Source: Tigriopus japonicus | Taxonomy: Eukaryota > Arthropoda > Copepoda > Harpacticoida > Harpacticidae | NCBI GenBank assembly: GCA_010645155.1 | Contig: CM021322.1 | Location: 12,177,870 to 12,241,869, forward strand | DNA: 64,000 nucleotides | Reading direction: 5' to 3' | Part shown: positions 48,448 to 60,576 of the stretch, in pieces | Position numbering within the stretch: position 1 is the stretch's first letter | Layout: each line of letters opens with the position of its first letter | Notes under the pieces: model-generated | Seen by the model: the letters and a program-made list of their open reading frames with translations, nothing else | Database searches by the model: none | What the model was told of the DNA's origin: nothing | Program-made: the position numbers and the translations under genes

Positions 48448-51400
48448 GCACGGCCCGTTTGCTCAATTTCTCGGTGGTTCCTTAACTAGAAAAGAGAAGA
48501 AAAAGAGTTGGGACATACAGACAGAATAAGTTTGCTCATATACCATCGATCTCTTCCCTCGGGCCTTGAGTTTGATACGTACGGAATGATTACCAGTGCA
48601 TTTTTGGTGTGTTCCGCTCTCTTTTTCTCTAGGGAGCACCACTATGACATCATTCAATTATTTATGTGAACCGAACACTCGTAGGCCTTATATCATACTG
48701 GTTTTTGACGTTGTGAAAGAGTGATTCAGAACTGCCAAGGTTTAGTTTTTTAAGTGCCTTGAATAATGAAGCATTCACCCACGCAAGAACACCCATGTTA
48801 CCTAGAATTCAGCTGAAGTAATGAGCAATCGTTTCGTCAACATTCCGTTGTCAACTTCACAAACACTTTTGGGTATTTACTTGGTACTGAACCGCAAAGT
48901 TTGATTAGATATGGCTGGCACCCGAAAATTTGGCCATCTGGCGGATTATTGACAATGATTTTGGTCTAAATAGATAAAGTTTCAGACTATTCGACTCTAG
49001 CTGAGCAAGAAGACCGACACAACAGTAATGCTTAGCTCGGCATGAAAAAACTCCAGTATGATTGTCTTCTTTGATGAACATATTTTCATGATGGACCAGA
49101 TTGACAACCAGCAAAAGAACGAATAAACTAGAATCCTATAATATGTGCACTAGAAAAGACATAAAAGCCGAGAAATGAGGTCAAGAGGCGGTCTATCCGG
49201 GTCTGCCATGTGAAGCATCTAGCTTAGATTGCGTCCTTGACAATGAAGATCCACGTGTACAACACTTGGGTGGAAGATGCAGCCCCACTTCCTGACTTCA
49301 ACAAAAGATCCCCAATGACATCTCCTATGGTGTCCTCTGCTACAAGAATTTAAAAAAAAACATTGCTCCTGCTCAAACATCAATCGGGGTCCAGAGAGAG
49401 GGGAAAAGTTTTGCATGCCAAATTTCTAGGTAAAAAAATGCATGACCCATGGCGTAGTCAAAGATAACACAAGAAGGGCAAAAAAAACAGAAAAATATCA
49501 ATGATGTTTTGTGCTGGTTCAAACGATTTACACTATCTTCAATGAGATAATAATACAACATGAAAATCAAGGTTTCAAGAGAACTGAGCCAAATACGATT
49601 CAACTCAACCCACTGGATAACTTGGACAACCTCAAAAACTGTCAAACTGGATAAATATGCCGCCTTGTCTCAGACAGGTAGAGTCCAAGCCATGATTCAA
49701 TGACTGGTCAATGAGCAAAGCCATTGGCCAACACTACAGGGCATCACTCGAAATCGCTACCTTAACATTTTGATGGACTAGGTTGGAAACCAATGTGGTA
49801 ATATCCACAGAACTGTTTGTAACTACAACGGTCAAAAACATTTGAAAGTGATGCCAAATATTTGAAAAAAAAATGAGTTTTAGAGAAAACTAATGAGAAC
49901 ATTAAACGTCAAATCATGTAGTCCTATGCAACCTTCAATAAGATCCTTCAAAAGCTTGAGAGTTTTAGATAACAAACATTTGTTCTTCAACCAGATTAAA
50001 ACTGCTCATTTCCTTCCTCAAAAGACCAACAATACCTTGTTACTACGAGTAATAGACAAAATAAGACGTATTAGGTGAGACAATAAAGGGCAAATAAAAA
50101 AACATGCAGATGGACACAAAGATTAAGACAGAAAATGACTGATACGAGATCATACCCGGAAATTGAACAAATGAAACGAATAGTGAAACACGAAAATAGA
50201 ATGAAAGACAAACTAGGCAATCAACTCGGAAACATTAGGGTCGAAATCCCTATCGAAACTGAAAGCAGACAATCACTATAAAGAAGGCAGTTTTGGAAGA
50301 AAATATATTGTTTTAGGTTTAAAAACCAATCCAACAATATTCTTCCAGATTTTCTTTAAGAATTCGTTATTTAATCAACATGTTCCCTTTGCCAAAGGAA
50401 TTTCAACACCAATGACTGTAATAATTATAATTTATAAATTATGATTTTTAGTTAGATATATATTTTCCCAATGGAAACAATATGCAATTGGTTTTTGTAA
50501 TACATGCGAAGGCTTACAATATGTTGGGACCCATTCCGGGTTTTTGGTTGACGCCATTCGAGGCGGTTCTCCACTAGAAGTGAAGGTGGGATACTTTGGA
50601 TCAAATCTATGAACCTGAGAATTGCACAAATTGGGCGACAAACATCTCTCCATTATTGAGATCGAACAATTCTATGAAACTTTATCAAAATTACTTTTGC
50701 ATCAAAATCACTGATGTTTATGCTTTTGAAATCAGTCCCTCTTTCAAAGACCTCTTTCGGTTAAAACTTTTGGTTTTGGTTAAGAGCTCTTTCGGTCCAT
50801 TCCTGGTTTATGAGCTCGTTTTTTTTTCTTTCTTTTTTGCAACTTTGTAAGACTGATCATAGACCATGGACTGATAGTGCCACCAAATTTTATTGATTGT
50901 ACCTTGGTTAAAAAATTGGTCGACTAAGTTTCGCAAATTACTTTGACATTGGTTTGAAATAGGTAGCTACTACTAGAAGTAACCTAAAATTTCGGGGTTG
51001 AAAACTTTCGCTAATCTTGGGCAGCAAAAAAATATAAAAATCACAACACACAATAACACTTGAGAAGAACCAATTTCAATGCTTCCATTTTTCTTCTGTT
51101 TCTGCTTTCAATTTTAACCTTGTTTACCAACATCATTGGAAAATCTTCATTCAATATTTTGAACTTTCCAGGACAATTTCTGTCATTGCATTGTCTTTGC
51201 AAGCTAATTCGACAGTTGGGTTCAAAATTTGGTATAAAACCAACTGTGAGTAAAACATTCGCCACAAAAAAGTGAATCTCAATTCATTAGAAGTTAATTA
51301 ATCATTAGAACAAGGAACTTAAAAGGAGACGAGAATTTAAAGGATGGTGCTCTCTCCAAAGAAAGAATTATCCTAAAATAAAGCAGAACAGGTTGCCAAT

Positions 51401-52678
51401 CATCGCAAAGTCGCCTGAAGCAACTCTGTTCACTACATTCGACATGAATTTTACTTAACAGCTTATCAAATCGCAGAGGAAAAGATAAGAAAAATGGTCA
51501 TACTCGCAGAGATGCTTTCACATAACCCTATCATATATACAATGATTCATTGAACTAGTCATCAATTAAGTAAAAATATTAGTTGTTTGGACCTTTGAAC
51601 TTACGACAGAGTCCGACTAACGATTGACACGCCACAAACGACTGGATTTGAGACAATCACTAATAAAGAAATCTTGTCCTTATTGAGACATTTTCGATCC
51701 AGTGTGACCAGGTTCCCTCTCTGGCTTGATACATAATCGTAAACTCACTCAAGATAACAAATGACTCTGGACAAAACAAAACGAAAATTTCTCATGAACA
51801 AGCCAAAACGAGGCTTAAACTTTTAGTCCTAACTTGGATTTGAAATTTGGACTAAAATGTTTGGTTTTGAGAATGACGACTCAAAAAAAGAAGGACATCA
51901 TTGTCTCCATATATTGTCAATGACATGATAAGATGTTTTGAATAAGGTGCAACAAGAAGTGCGGCAGATTTTGTACCATTTATTTTTGAGTTACAACCTT
52001 AAGCCTTCCATGACAAACGTAAATCTAAACGCAAAATCTATTATGCTTTCAAACGGCATACATAATAGTGGCACCTAATAAAACAAAGAGCTTTTCTCTA
52101 AACGTTTTGTTCATAGAGGGAGTAAAAAACAAAAAAATAAGAATAAAAAAAATCGCCAATTTAGGATTTATCCTTGTAATGGTGCAATTTCAATTTCTAC
52201 CAAAATTTCCAAAATGATGCAACAACATGATAAACTTATATTCTTCTAATTCAACTTTTAAACCAATGAAAGAAAAGGACAGGGGCAGTATTAAATTTCT
52301 GAAAAATAATAGTAAAAATCATTTTATAGAGCACAAAGAGCTCATTATTAATTTGAGCTCATTAGTAGTTGATATTTGTTTTAGTTTTGACCAAAAAATT
52401 CAACTAAATAGATATAAATTTCTTTATAGAAAACACATTTTCAGGCTGAATTTCAAGCCTATAAATACAAAGCTGATAATGAGCGAAGTTAGCTAAAAGT
52501 AGCTCCAAAAGGTCAAATAAAAGCTAAAAATCACGAAATAAAGTTAAAATATTTTAAGATTGAGAAAAAAGGCTTAATTTAAGTTTTTAAAGCAAAGATG
52601 ATCACGCTGGTTGCTTGTGTTGTTAAAAATCAAGCTGAATAGGGTTGCGACAATTTCCATCTGTAAATGTGATATGGG
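48448..52678. other. Intergenic, little recognised
   Basis: It begins with the probable 5' leader of the 174-aa gene, which has an acceptor-like CTTTTCTAG near 48486. Further on is AT-rich DNA. Around 50745-50800 are words (GGTTAAGAGCTCTTTCGGTCCA) related to the right end of the 59280-59561 MITE. No gene recognised. Confidence 0.4.
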
Positions 52679-52704
52679 AAGGGCCACTGTTATCAGTGGC
52701 CCTT
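52679..52704. repeat. Perfect 11-bp GC-rich hairpin
   Basis: AAGGGCCACTG, loop TTAT, then the exact complement. On the minus strand it follows a 63-codon open frame (52934-52743) by about 40 bases, which could mark the 3' end of an old retroelement. It does not fit the histone 3' stem-loop pattern. Confidence 0.7.
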
Positions 52705-53347
52705 GTTTTAAGACCTTTCGTCTCGGGTCGGATCAAGGATTGTTAACAAGTATTTTCATAGTCTCGTAAGTCAGTCACAAGTCTTTTCGCCACTTCAGAA
52801 TTAAATCTGAATCCGTGTCTTAGTGTTAGCCTTGATGAACTGCGAGTCCTTTCAAAAAAACTATAGTCAAAAGGGGATGGCCTTATACGTCCTTGCCATA
52901 TATGACCGGGGAATGTCATATTTGAAAGTAACACTATTTGGAAGTGACTTACAAGAGCTGAAAGGGTCTGGCAAATTTCAAAAAATACGCAAAAATACTT
53001 GAATTTTATTTCAGTGGGGTGTAAATTTCAGTCTTTTAACCACTTCTTTCAAGACCCTATCGAACTAATATATTACAAACAAAGTTTAAGAATGATCTTA
53101 TCCGTGATCACGACAAAAATGTTTCAGACTTGGAACCCAATAACCCACGATTCGATGCATTTTTATCGATTTGAGTGATATTAGGAAATTCTAGTCTTTT
53201 GAAAACTTGGGATGAATATGGATTCAGCACCAATTTTGTGGATTGAACTTACAAACCAATTTGATTCTTACATCGATTTGATGGAATAGCTAAAATGCCC
53301 TTTGGCCATTTGGATCTGACTCACCAAGAGAGCACTAAGTCCTAGAG

Positions 53348-53596
53348 CAGGGGTCGGCAACCGGTGGGCCGCGGCCCAAATGTGGGCCCAAGGGTGGTCG
53401 TTGGTGGGCCCGGGAGCTATGGAGAAAGTCCAAAATAGTGGGCCCGAGAGCCATCCATAGTACTGTACTTGTGGGTCCAAAGCTCTTTGACCGCAAATTT
53501 GTGGGCCCCTGAACCTACCAGTGCCTGTTTGTTGGCCCCCAGACAACGCGAATCCAATTTCGTGGGCCTTGACCCAAAAATGGTTGCCGACCCCTG
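53348..53596. mobile_element. hAT-type MITE with 8-bp TSD, 249 bp
   Basis: Terminal repeats CAGGGGTCGGCAACC and its exact complement GGTTGCCGACCCCTG, typical of hAT elements. It is flanked by a perfect 8-bp duplication TCCTAGAG (53340-53347 and 53597-53604). The interior is GC-rich, with repeated GTGGGCCC words. There is no coding capacity, so a transposase elsewhere must have moved it. The exact duplication suggests a fairly young insertion. Confidence 0.93.
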
Positions 53597-54200
53597 TCCT
53601 AGAGCGTCTCTAGGAGTGAGGGAGGTACAGTAAAACTTCTTCCGCTCTTGATTGCAAAAAAAATGGTGTTAAAAATTACTTTCTGGCAATGCTGTCGTAT
53701 TTGTCAACTGAAAGGCGTAGCACTTTTGTGTCAGTGTCACTCACCTCTAGGTTAATGCACTCAGTCAACCAGTGCCTCCATATCTTACACTTTAGCGCAA
53801 GTTTTGCACCATTTTTTGTGCTGCGCCGCCCTTTTGTCGTGCTCCTGTTCTGTGTTCGATCAAATATTTCGAACGGTCAGTTGCTCCCCAACAAACGGGC
53901 GAGAATGAGATATGATCGTAAAATTTCAGTGAAGGAACGCGACACCAGAGGCCATAACCGAGCTACGGGGGAAACAATCAGGCCCAGCTGATGTTTACTG
54001 AGCTTCCCTCATTTAACAAAAAAATCAAAAGTCGTGTAAAATTCAATAAGGGGCCAATTAAGGTACCAAAAGTCGTACTAACAATCACTTACATACCTAT
54101 ACATAATGTGGTATTTTCGTGGGTCGTCTGCTTCATTACTTAAATGCTTGTCCATACAAACTAAAGCTGTGCATCGGATCCGACAGGTCCTCCAAATCCA

Positions 54201-54310
54201 ATCCGAACGAATCCGAAAATTTGATGTTCAATCCGAACGAATCCGAAAATTTGATGTTCAATCCGAACGAATCCAAAAATTTGATGTTCAATCCGAACGA
54301 ATCCGAATCC
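54201..54310. repeat. 30-bp tandem repeat, about 3.5 units
   Basis: Unit begins ATCCGAACGAATCCGAAAAT and ends TTGATGTTCA. Units start at 54201, 54231, 54261 and 54291, nearly identical. The ATCCGAA word resembles the element's terminal ATCCGAC. Confidence 0.95.
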
Positions 54311-54572
54311 GAAAAGTTGCCATGCAATACGAAAAAAAATCCGAAAATTTGCCCTGCGATCCGAAAAAATCCGAAATTCTAACTTGAAAGTATTTTGGAA
54401 GTGATGTGTTGCTGGAAGTTTAGATGGGTATTTTAGTAACATTTCCTTGGTGTTGAGGATTGCAGTAAAAAACTCCCCAACCTTAAAAGACCTAAGTAAA
54501 TAGTTTTTACCCTTTGTCAACACCTACATTAATGCACGGCCAAGCTGAGTGGCTGAACGGTAGGATTTGCTA

Positions 54573-54845
54573 ATGGATGAGTGTAATCGAACGAATTCAG
54601 CTGGGGATTCTGGAGCCAAAATGGCTAAGGATGCGTCAGAGTCGAGACTCACCCTCCATAAAACTTAATCAAAATTCGTGAGCCCAATTCGTTTTCTTTT
54701 TTCATTTTTACAATCAATTGAAATACGAATTTTTTCCTCACGTAGCAAACTAAAACTCTAAAATGTCCAAACCTAGTTTTGACCCATCCCTAGCCATTTT
54801 GGCCCCAAAATCCCCAGCTGAATTTGTTCAATTACACTCATCCAT
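54573..54845. mobile_element. Nested inverted-repeat element inside the hAT-like element
   Basis: Arms 54573-54638 and 54780-54845 are inverted copies, about 90% alike (ATGGATGAGTGTAAT, CAGCTGGGGATT, CCAAAATGGCTA). A diverged single arm of the same family is at 59045-59110. The outer limits of this insertion are not clear. Confidence 0.65.
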
Positions 54846-56061
54846 TGAATCAACTCATTTTTTCAATCTGTCAACACTAATGTATATGTATTGTTGTTCA
54901 TTGTCTATTGTTGTTACCACCCTTACACCATTGAAGTACATTTGATAAGATGTGAAACAATCAAATAACTTACAGAGTAATTGAAAATTCCATAGTTGAA
55001 GGTATGGAAATTACATTAAAAATCAAGCAAAAAATGTTACAAAATGGATATGTTGAGAACTGAAGTTTCGAAAAAAAAACGAACAAAAAAAATCGGATTA
55101 GTTTCGGATTATGTCGGATCCGAAAAAATATTTTGCAAATCCAAATCTGAATCCGACATCCAATTCGAATCCAAAATGTCGGATCTGATACACAACTCTA
55201 ATATGAACTAGAGGGCTAACAGAGAAATAACACTTTGAAAATATTCTTGAGTCACCAAGCCTGCAATGTGTGTGCAATGGGATTTGATGCTGAACATGCT
55301 AAGTTACGTGCTTCACACCCCAAACTTGCATTTTTAGGGAGCCAGTGGCAATATTGCTCATTCAACTGCTTTGGTTGAACAGGAGCAATGTATGAGGAAT
55401 CAAGTCACTTGCTGCCAGATCAATGAAGTGTGTTCAAAACAAATCTCCAGTGACTGTACTAAAGTGACATTCCTCTGTTTGCCCTCTGATATGAGCAAAC
55501 CAAACACGTCTCATGACTGGAGCCCGGGAAAAAATGTTGGAAATACGTCCAAAAATTGTCATTAAAATGTCAGGAAAAAGGGCAAAAAAATTTGAAATAT
55601 AGGGCAAAAAAATTTGAAATTTTGAGCAAAACGAGCAAAAAAATGTTGAAAATTAGGGCAAAACAGTCAACGAAATGTGTGAGAAATGGGACTAGATGCG
55701 TGGAGAACTTGAGAAGACTACAGACATCTGAAGGAAATAATAGGTCATATGTTTTGGTTGTATTGGTCTTGGAATGCTTGCTAGTTTACTTGAAGGTATG
55801 CTCCAAAGTCTACTTGAGAGTAAACTTTTCATTAACTTTATAAACACAGCTCCTTTGAAGATTTCTGCAACCCAACCAAATCGCATTCAGTGATTTCAGA
55901 TACTAATTCAATTTGAACTTGTGGCACTCTGATAGTTTGTTGGGTGCAATTTTGACAAATCGTGCCAAACGCAATATGAATCGTCCACTTCAAGTAAATG
56001 GTGTGAGCATATGTTTTGATGGCAACTCTAGAAAGTGTACTTGTTAGTACACTTCGTAGTT

Positions 56062-56718
56062 CAATGGGGAATACTTAAGGTTGCTTCAAGTGAGCGTTTT
56101 AAATCTTACCGCTAGCGGTAAAACAGGGCCGTTGGCTGTGCTGAGTTGGCCAGCCCATTTTGGCGAATCCAAGTTTTTCGCATTTAAGCGTCCATTTGAT
56201 GATTCTAGGTCCCTGGAGACGATTGATACTTCACATAAAGATGCCCAGGCAGGATTTGGGTCAATAATACGCAAAATTTATTTTTAGGGTAATTGAATTA
56301 AAAGCAATTAAGCAAGCCTAGCGTTGTTGCAAAAAGTGGACTTGACATTGATCCAGATAAAAATTCAAAGATGCTAAATTGTTCAGTGGATTCCAAAGGA
56401 TAAAATTTATTTCTTTGATATGTTGCCCATACAAAGAAATGAAATAGTTTATGTTTCTTTTTGGTAATTATGATTTTTTATATTTCATTTTCTAGCAAAT
56501 AATTTTTGCGTATTGTTGACCCAAATCCAGCCTAGACATCTTCACGTGAAATATCCATCGTCTCCAGAGACCTAGAATCATCAAATGGACGCTTAAATGC
56601 GAAAAACTTGGATTCGCCAAAATGGGCTGGCCAACTCAGCACAGCCAACGGCCCTGTTTTACCGCTAGCGGTAAGATTTAAAACGCTCACTTGAAGCAAC
56701 CTTAAGTATTCCCCATTG
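56062..56718. mobile_element. Foldback element, about 657 bp
   Basis: Inverted arms 56062-56285 and about 56495-56718 are very similar by eye, around a 210-bp spacer. Each arm holds a perfect 16-bp palindrome TTACCGCTAGCGGTAA. Both arms therefore translate alike (VSVLNLTASGKTGPLAVLSW), which is passenger sequence and not a gene. No target duplication was seen. Confidence 0.85.
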
Positions 56719-59279
56719 GCTGGTTTTGTTGAGACAGCTGCCATTTTGGAAAGTAAGTCTCTCATTCCAACCTAGAAGTGCCTCTACATCTATGATCGTA
56801 AATTCATCCTCTCGAAACACTAATTGCCCGCTGATTCAGCTGTTCCACATTTCTCCTTCTTTATTTCATATTACTCCATTCAACTCAAAACATTGATTGA
56901 TCTCACAGCAGCATGCAAATTTTGGCAGCTAATTTAAGGAAACACTGGAAGGAAGTTCGCTTGCAGTTCGATTGATCAGCGTTGAAGTATTCAAATGGGA
57001 GTGCTTCCACAACGTTGGTATGCTCCTCTCTAGGCGTGCTTCTCGGAGAACCTCTCATCAATTAAACCTGATGCTAAGCCCAAATAGCGACCCAGCTTGC
57101 TAAAAGTTTACTTGAAGTCAATGGAACTAGCACATGTTTGTCCATGCTAAACATATGACTAGCGTTGAATTGTTGTTGAGGTATCTACTTGTTGCACCTT
57201 GGCACCAGTGGTACACTTCTCTTTTTCATGAGTTGCTTGGTGTACTTCTGATTCAAGAAAGCTTATGCTATCAACTAAACGGCTGAAACTGCCTTGAAGT
57301 TGCCTTGAAGTCAACTTTGCTAGCACACCTTGGAATACACAAAACATCTGACCTAATGCCGTCAAAACTCTAGCTTAAAAAACGGGAGGTTGTGCTTCAC
57401 ATAAGGGGGTGTTTTTATAAGCTAGACGTCAAAACAGTTTATGTTATAAGACAGATAGCACATTCAGATCCTTTGAAAGGCAATAGATATTAAAGTCTGA
57501 GTTAATAATGGCAACATTACCAACTTAACATACTTTACTCTACACAAAGCTATTTAGCCCACGTAAAATAATCATGGAAAAAAGATCAAAGTTTCTGATT
57601 TGAACTTTTTCATAATTTTTTGACAAAAAGTAACTAGTTTAAGGGCACTTTTTTCCCCTTTCCAAAGATTTTAATTAATTGCCATCGTAAAATGTGAAGT
57701 TGAACAACGACAATTTTAGCGGGAAATTTTGGCGGGAAACTTCAAGCCTTCATTTGATTAATTGGTCCCTCAGAACCGGTTTTGGGATGACATTTTTGAG
57801 CAAAAAGTACAAAAAATGTTAAGAAAATGTTGAAACTCTCCAAAAGATGTCAAATAAAATTAAAATGTTATATTCACGTAAAATTGGCAAAAAATGTAAA
57901 AGAAAAAATTCCCTAGCCCTACTCATGACGATTAAAATTCGAAATACCAATTGGCAGGAGTATGAGGAAAAGCGGTTCAGTATATAAGGCATGATAACCC
58001 AAGTTCTGACAATGCATAAGCTTACGTGTGAATAAATTCATGGCCCCATTAAAGTTAGGTATATTTCCTTTTTTTATTATTTTTCAAGCCAATTTGTTTG
58101 TCATTTGTAATATCTGCATTTCCCTCTGTCATTACCATCTGCTGTCTTCCACCCTTTAAAAAGGATAATCAAGAGTAATCATTTAAAGAAAATATAAGAA
58201 CTGATCCCATATTCAGACCTTTAACATAGGTCAATTATTAATCTTTTTTAACCTCACAACTGATGAGCAAACAGCTAAGGTGGTCAAACTTAGAGACACT
58301 AAGATAGATATTGGCATTCGTAGGCTAACACACAGTGCCGATGATTCACGCTGGTGATTGGTCAAGAGCATTCAGTTGAACATTCAGCTAATTCTAACTA
58401 GAAATACTAAAAGGCAGAGATTGGCATTCAAATCTATGATGCCCGACCCAGCACGGACTGTCTGTGACGTCATTCATCATGCGGGAAGCCGAAGTTCATG
58501 ATTAAAGGAACCTTTTCTTCTAAGAAACACAACTAAACTAAACTATCTAAACTAAAATCTAAATTGTATATGAGCAAACACGAATTTGAGTGTGATTTGC
58601 AACCCTGCTCAGAAGTCACAAAAGTCAGGGGTGCCTTGCCTTTTGACGCTTCTTAAAGAAAAAATCCCTAAACGTCTTTAAACATTAATTCAACTTTTTT
58701 GCTCAAGGTCCTTTTCATCATCTTTTTCCTTTTTCTCTGGAACAATTCTGAGCATTTTCAAAATAGCATTTAAAGCAGGGTTAGGAGGCAAAGATCAACC
58801 CTTTGTTCATGGGGTTTTGAAATCTGCCAGCTTAAGATAGTAGGAGGAACAAATATCCAATAAATGTAAAACAATGATTGAACTTCGGATCATGGTCAGA
58901 ACTGTTCAAGGTACTTTGAAGTTTTTTTTTAGTTTTTAAGTCCTACTCAAATCACAAGAGGGTTTGGTTTGAGTAAGTAACTCAGTCCATCTCAACACTC
59001 TAAAGTCCTACAAATATGATTGAACAAACAAAAGATCCGATTGGATGAGTATGGTTGGGCGAATTCAGTTGCAGATTTGGGAGTGAAACTGGCTAGGGAT
59101 GGATCAAAATTATGCTTAAACTCCCATTGACTTCAAATGTCTTACGAACCAAAAATACTAGAAAAGGAATTCCTTGTAAAGAAATAAGGCATTAAAATTA
59201 TGTTTACGTTTAATATAAACATACAATATTTAGCCTTTGGCAAGAGTTATTTATCCTTCTGCATGTTTTGTTTTTCTAC
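56719..59279. other. Intergenic, little recognised
   Basis: AT-rich. A minus-strand frame at 57159-57365 reads protein-like but has no family or splice support. Short CTTGAAGTCAA words recur near 57110 and 57300. The single repeat arm at 59045-59110 belongs to the nested family described at 54573. Confidence 0.4.
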
Positions 59280-59561
59280 TGGTGATGGACCGATGGAGCT
59301 TTTGGCTCAAATTTCGGTTTCGGTTACCGAAAACAAAGCAGACATGCGCTTTAAAGAATGGAGTTTGACAATAAATTCCAAGAGTTCTTGGTCCAAAATC
59401 CTCTGAAGCTCAATTAATTGGATTTAAAAAATCGAATTACTAAACGCCATGTACATGATCAAAAGTTAATTATGAATTGTTAAAATTTTTTATTTGGCTG
59501 CTTTCGGTTGCGGTTTGGGTTAACCTCACTTTTGGTTAAGAGCCCTTTCGGTTCATCACTA
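59280..59561. mobile_element. hAT-like MITE, 282 bp
   Basis: Starts TGGTGATGGACCG and ends CGGTTCATCACTA (inverted). Flanks TTTTCTAC (59272-59279) and TTCTCTAC (59562-59569) match at 7 of 8, a likely target duplication. Subterminal CGGTTTCGGTTACCG words recur inverted near the right end. Confidence 0.75.
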
Positions 59562-59833
59562 TTCTCTACCATTTCAAATCTTCAGTTATTAATTTTTCAA
59601 TTCAGGCATTTTCTCCTCCGACTCCACACATGAGTGGAAAATATCCATAGCAGAAATGGCAAGAAAAACTACTTTCGGGCCACACTGACGTTGAAGTATC
59701 AGGCTTGCCACTTTGGTTCCATCGTGCCACGTAAATCCCGAAAACAAATCCGAATTACTCATGAGATGAGGATACATCATACCTCAGAGACTCTAAACGC
59801 TCAATGCTTTCCAACTTTTCATATCTTCCTCAG

Positions 59834-60049
59834 CAAGAGTCGGCAACCAGATAACCGTGGGCCTCATGGGGCTAGAGACGATTCTAGGTGGGCCCAGAAT
59901 CTAATGGTAAAGTTAGTAGTAAGCCCAAGAGTCGTCCATGCTACTGAACTGACGGGTATACTCTTGGACCCAAAAACTTCTATTTGATGAACCCTTAACT
60001 AAACACCACCAAATTTGGAGGTCCTTGACTCAAAATCCGTTGCCAAACC
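59834..60049. mobile_element. Degraded copy of the 53348-53596 MITE
   Basis: Starts CAAGAGTCGGCAACC and ends CGTTGCCAAACCTTG, with GTGGGCC words and GACTCAAAATC matching the 53.3-kb element in the same order and orientation. More diverged, with no clear target duplication, so an older insertion of the same family. Confidence 0.75.
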
Positions 60050-60576
60050 TTGTTCTACAACTTATTCAAGGTTCTTGTACCACAAACACAATTTGCCTTT
60101 GTAATAGACTTGGGGCCCTACATGGTAAGGAGAAAATGTTGTCATGACAATGCGGTTAGATAAAGATAAAGAATGATTGTGCCATTAAAACTTTAGGTTA
60201 CCCGAATTTTGACCAAATCTGTCAAATATCTAACATCAACGCTGTCTTTCCGACATTCACCCTAAACAGTGGCAGCTGACTTAAAGGTCTCCAAGTGCAC
60301 ACATCAAACGGCAAGAATCGACCAAAGAAGAGAAAAGAGAAAAAGAGCATCCTCTCCCTCCCTTCATCCTGTCGCCCGTGTTATCTCTACCCCAACCCCG
60401 CCCTCCACAAAGCCTCTCAGTCACCTGTCTTCAATTCAACCACGTGAGTTAACCCACGGCTGGCCCACCACTCCCTCCCTCTAGCGGCAGGCTCCAGGCT
60501 ACAAGTGGGTCAGCTGGGCTCAGCGCGCCGAACTAGCCTCGCCAAGAGCCAGCGGTGAGTGAGCGCGCGCTAACCA
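60050..60576 (+). promoter_or_regulatory. Probable promoter and 5' UTR of the NRBP gene
   Basis: From about 60290 the sequence becomes pyrimidine- and GC-rich, ending with GAGCGCGCGC just before the start codon. No TATA box is evident. Inferred only from position and composition. Confidence 0.4.

Larger units (their letters stand above)
54162..55200. mobile_element. hAT-like non-autonomous element, about 1.04 kb, composite
   Basis: Ends TAAAGCTGTGCATCGGATCC and, as complement of the right end, TAGAGTTGTGTATCAGATCC: about 20 of 24 bases shared. Flanks ATACAAAC (54154-54161) and ATATGAAC (55201-55208) match at 6 of 8, consistent with an aged target duplication. Inside are a 30-bp tandem repeat near the left end, scattered ATCCGAA words near both ends, and a nested inverted repeat (54573-54638 and 54780-54845). 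No transposase frame. Confidence 0.75.

Noticed and set aside
54106..54523. Repetitive-protein frames on both strands (ESENLMFNPN-type repeats)
   Set aside because: Produced by the 30-bp tandem repeat, which is a multiple of three and so stays open in several frames.
56081..56765. Paired 62-77-codon frames around 56.1 and 56.7 kb
   Set aside because: Passenger reading of an inverted-repeat element.
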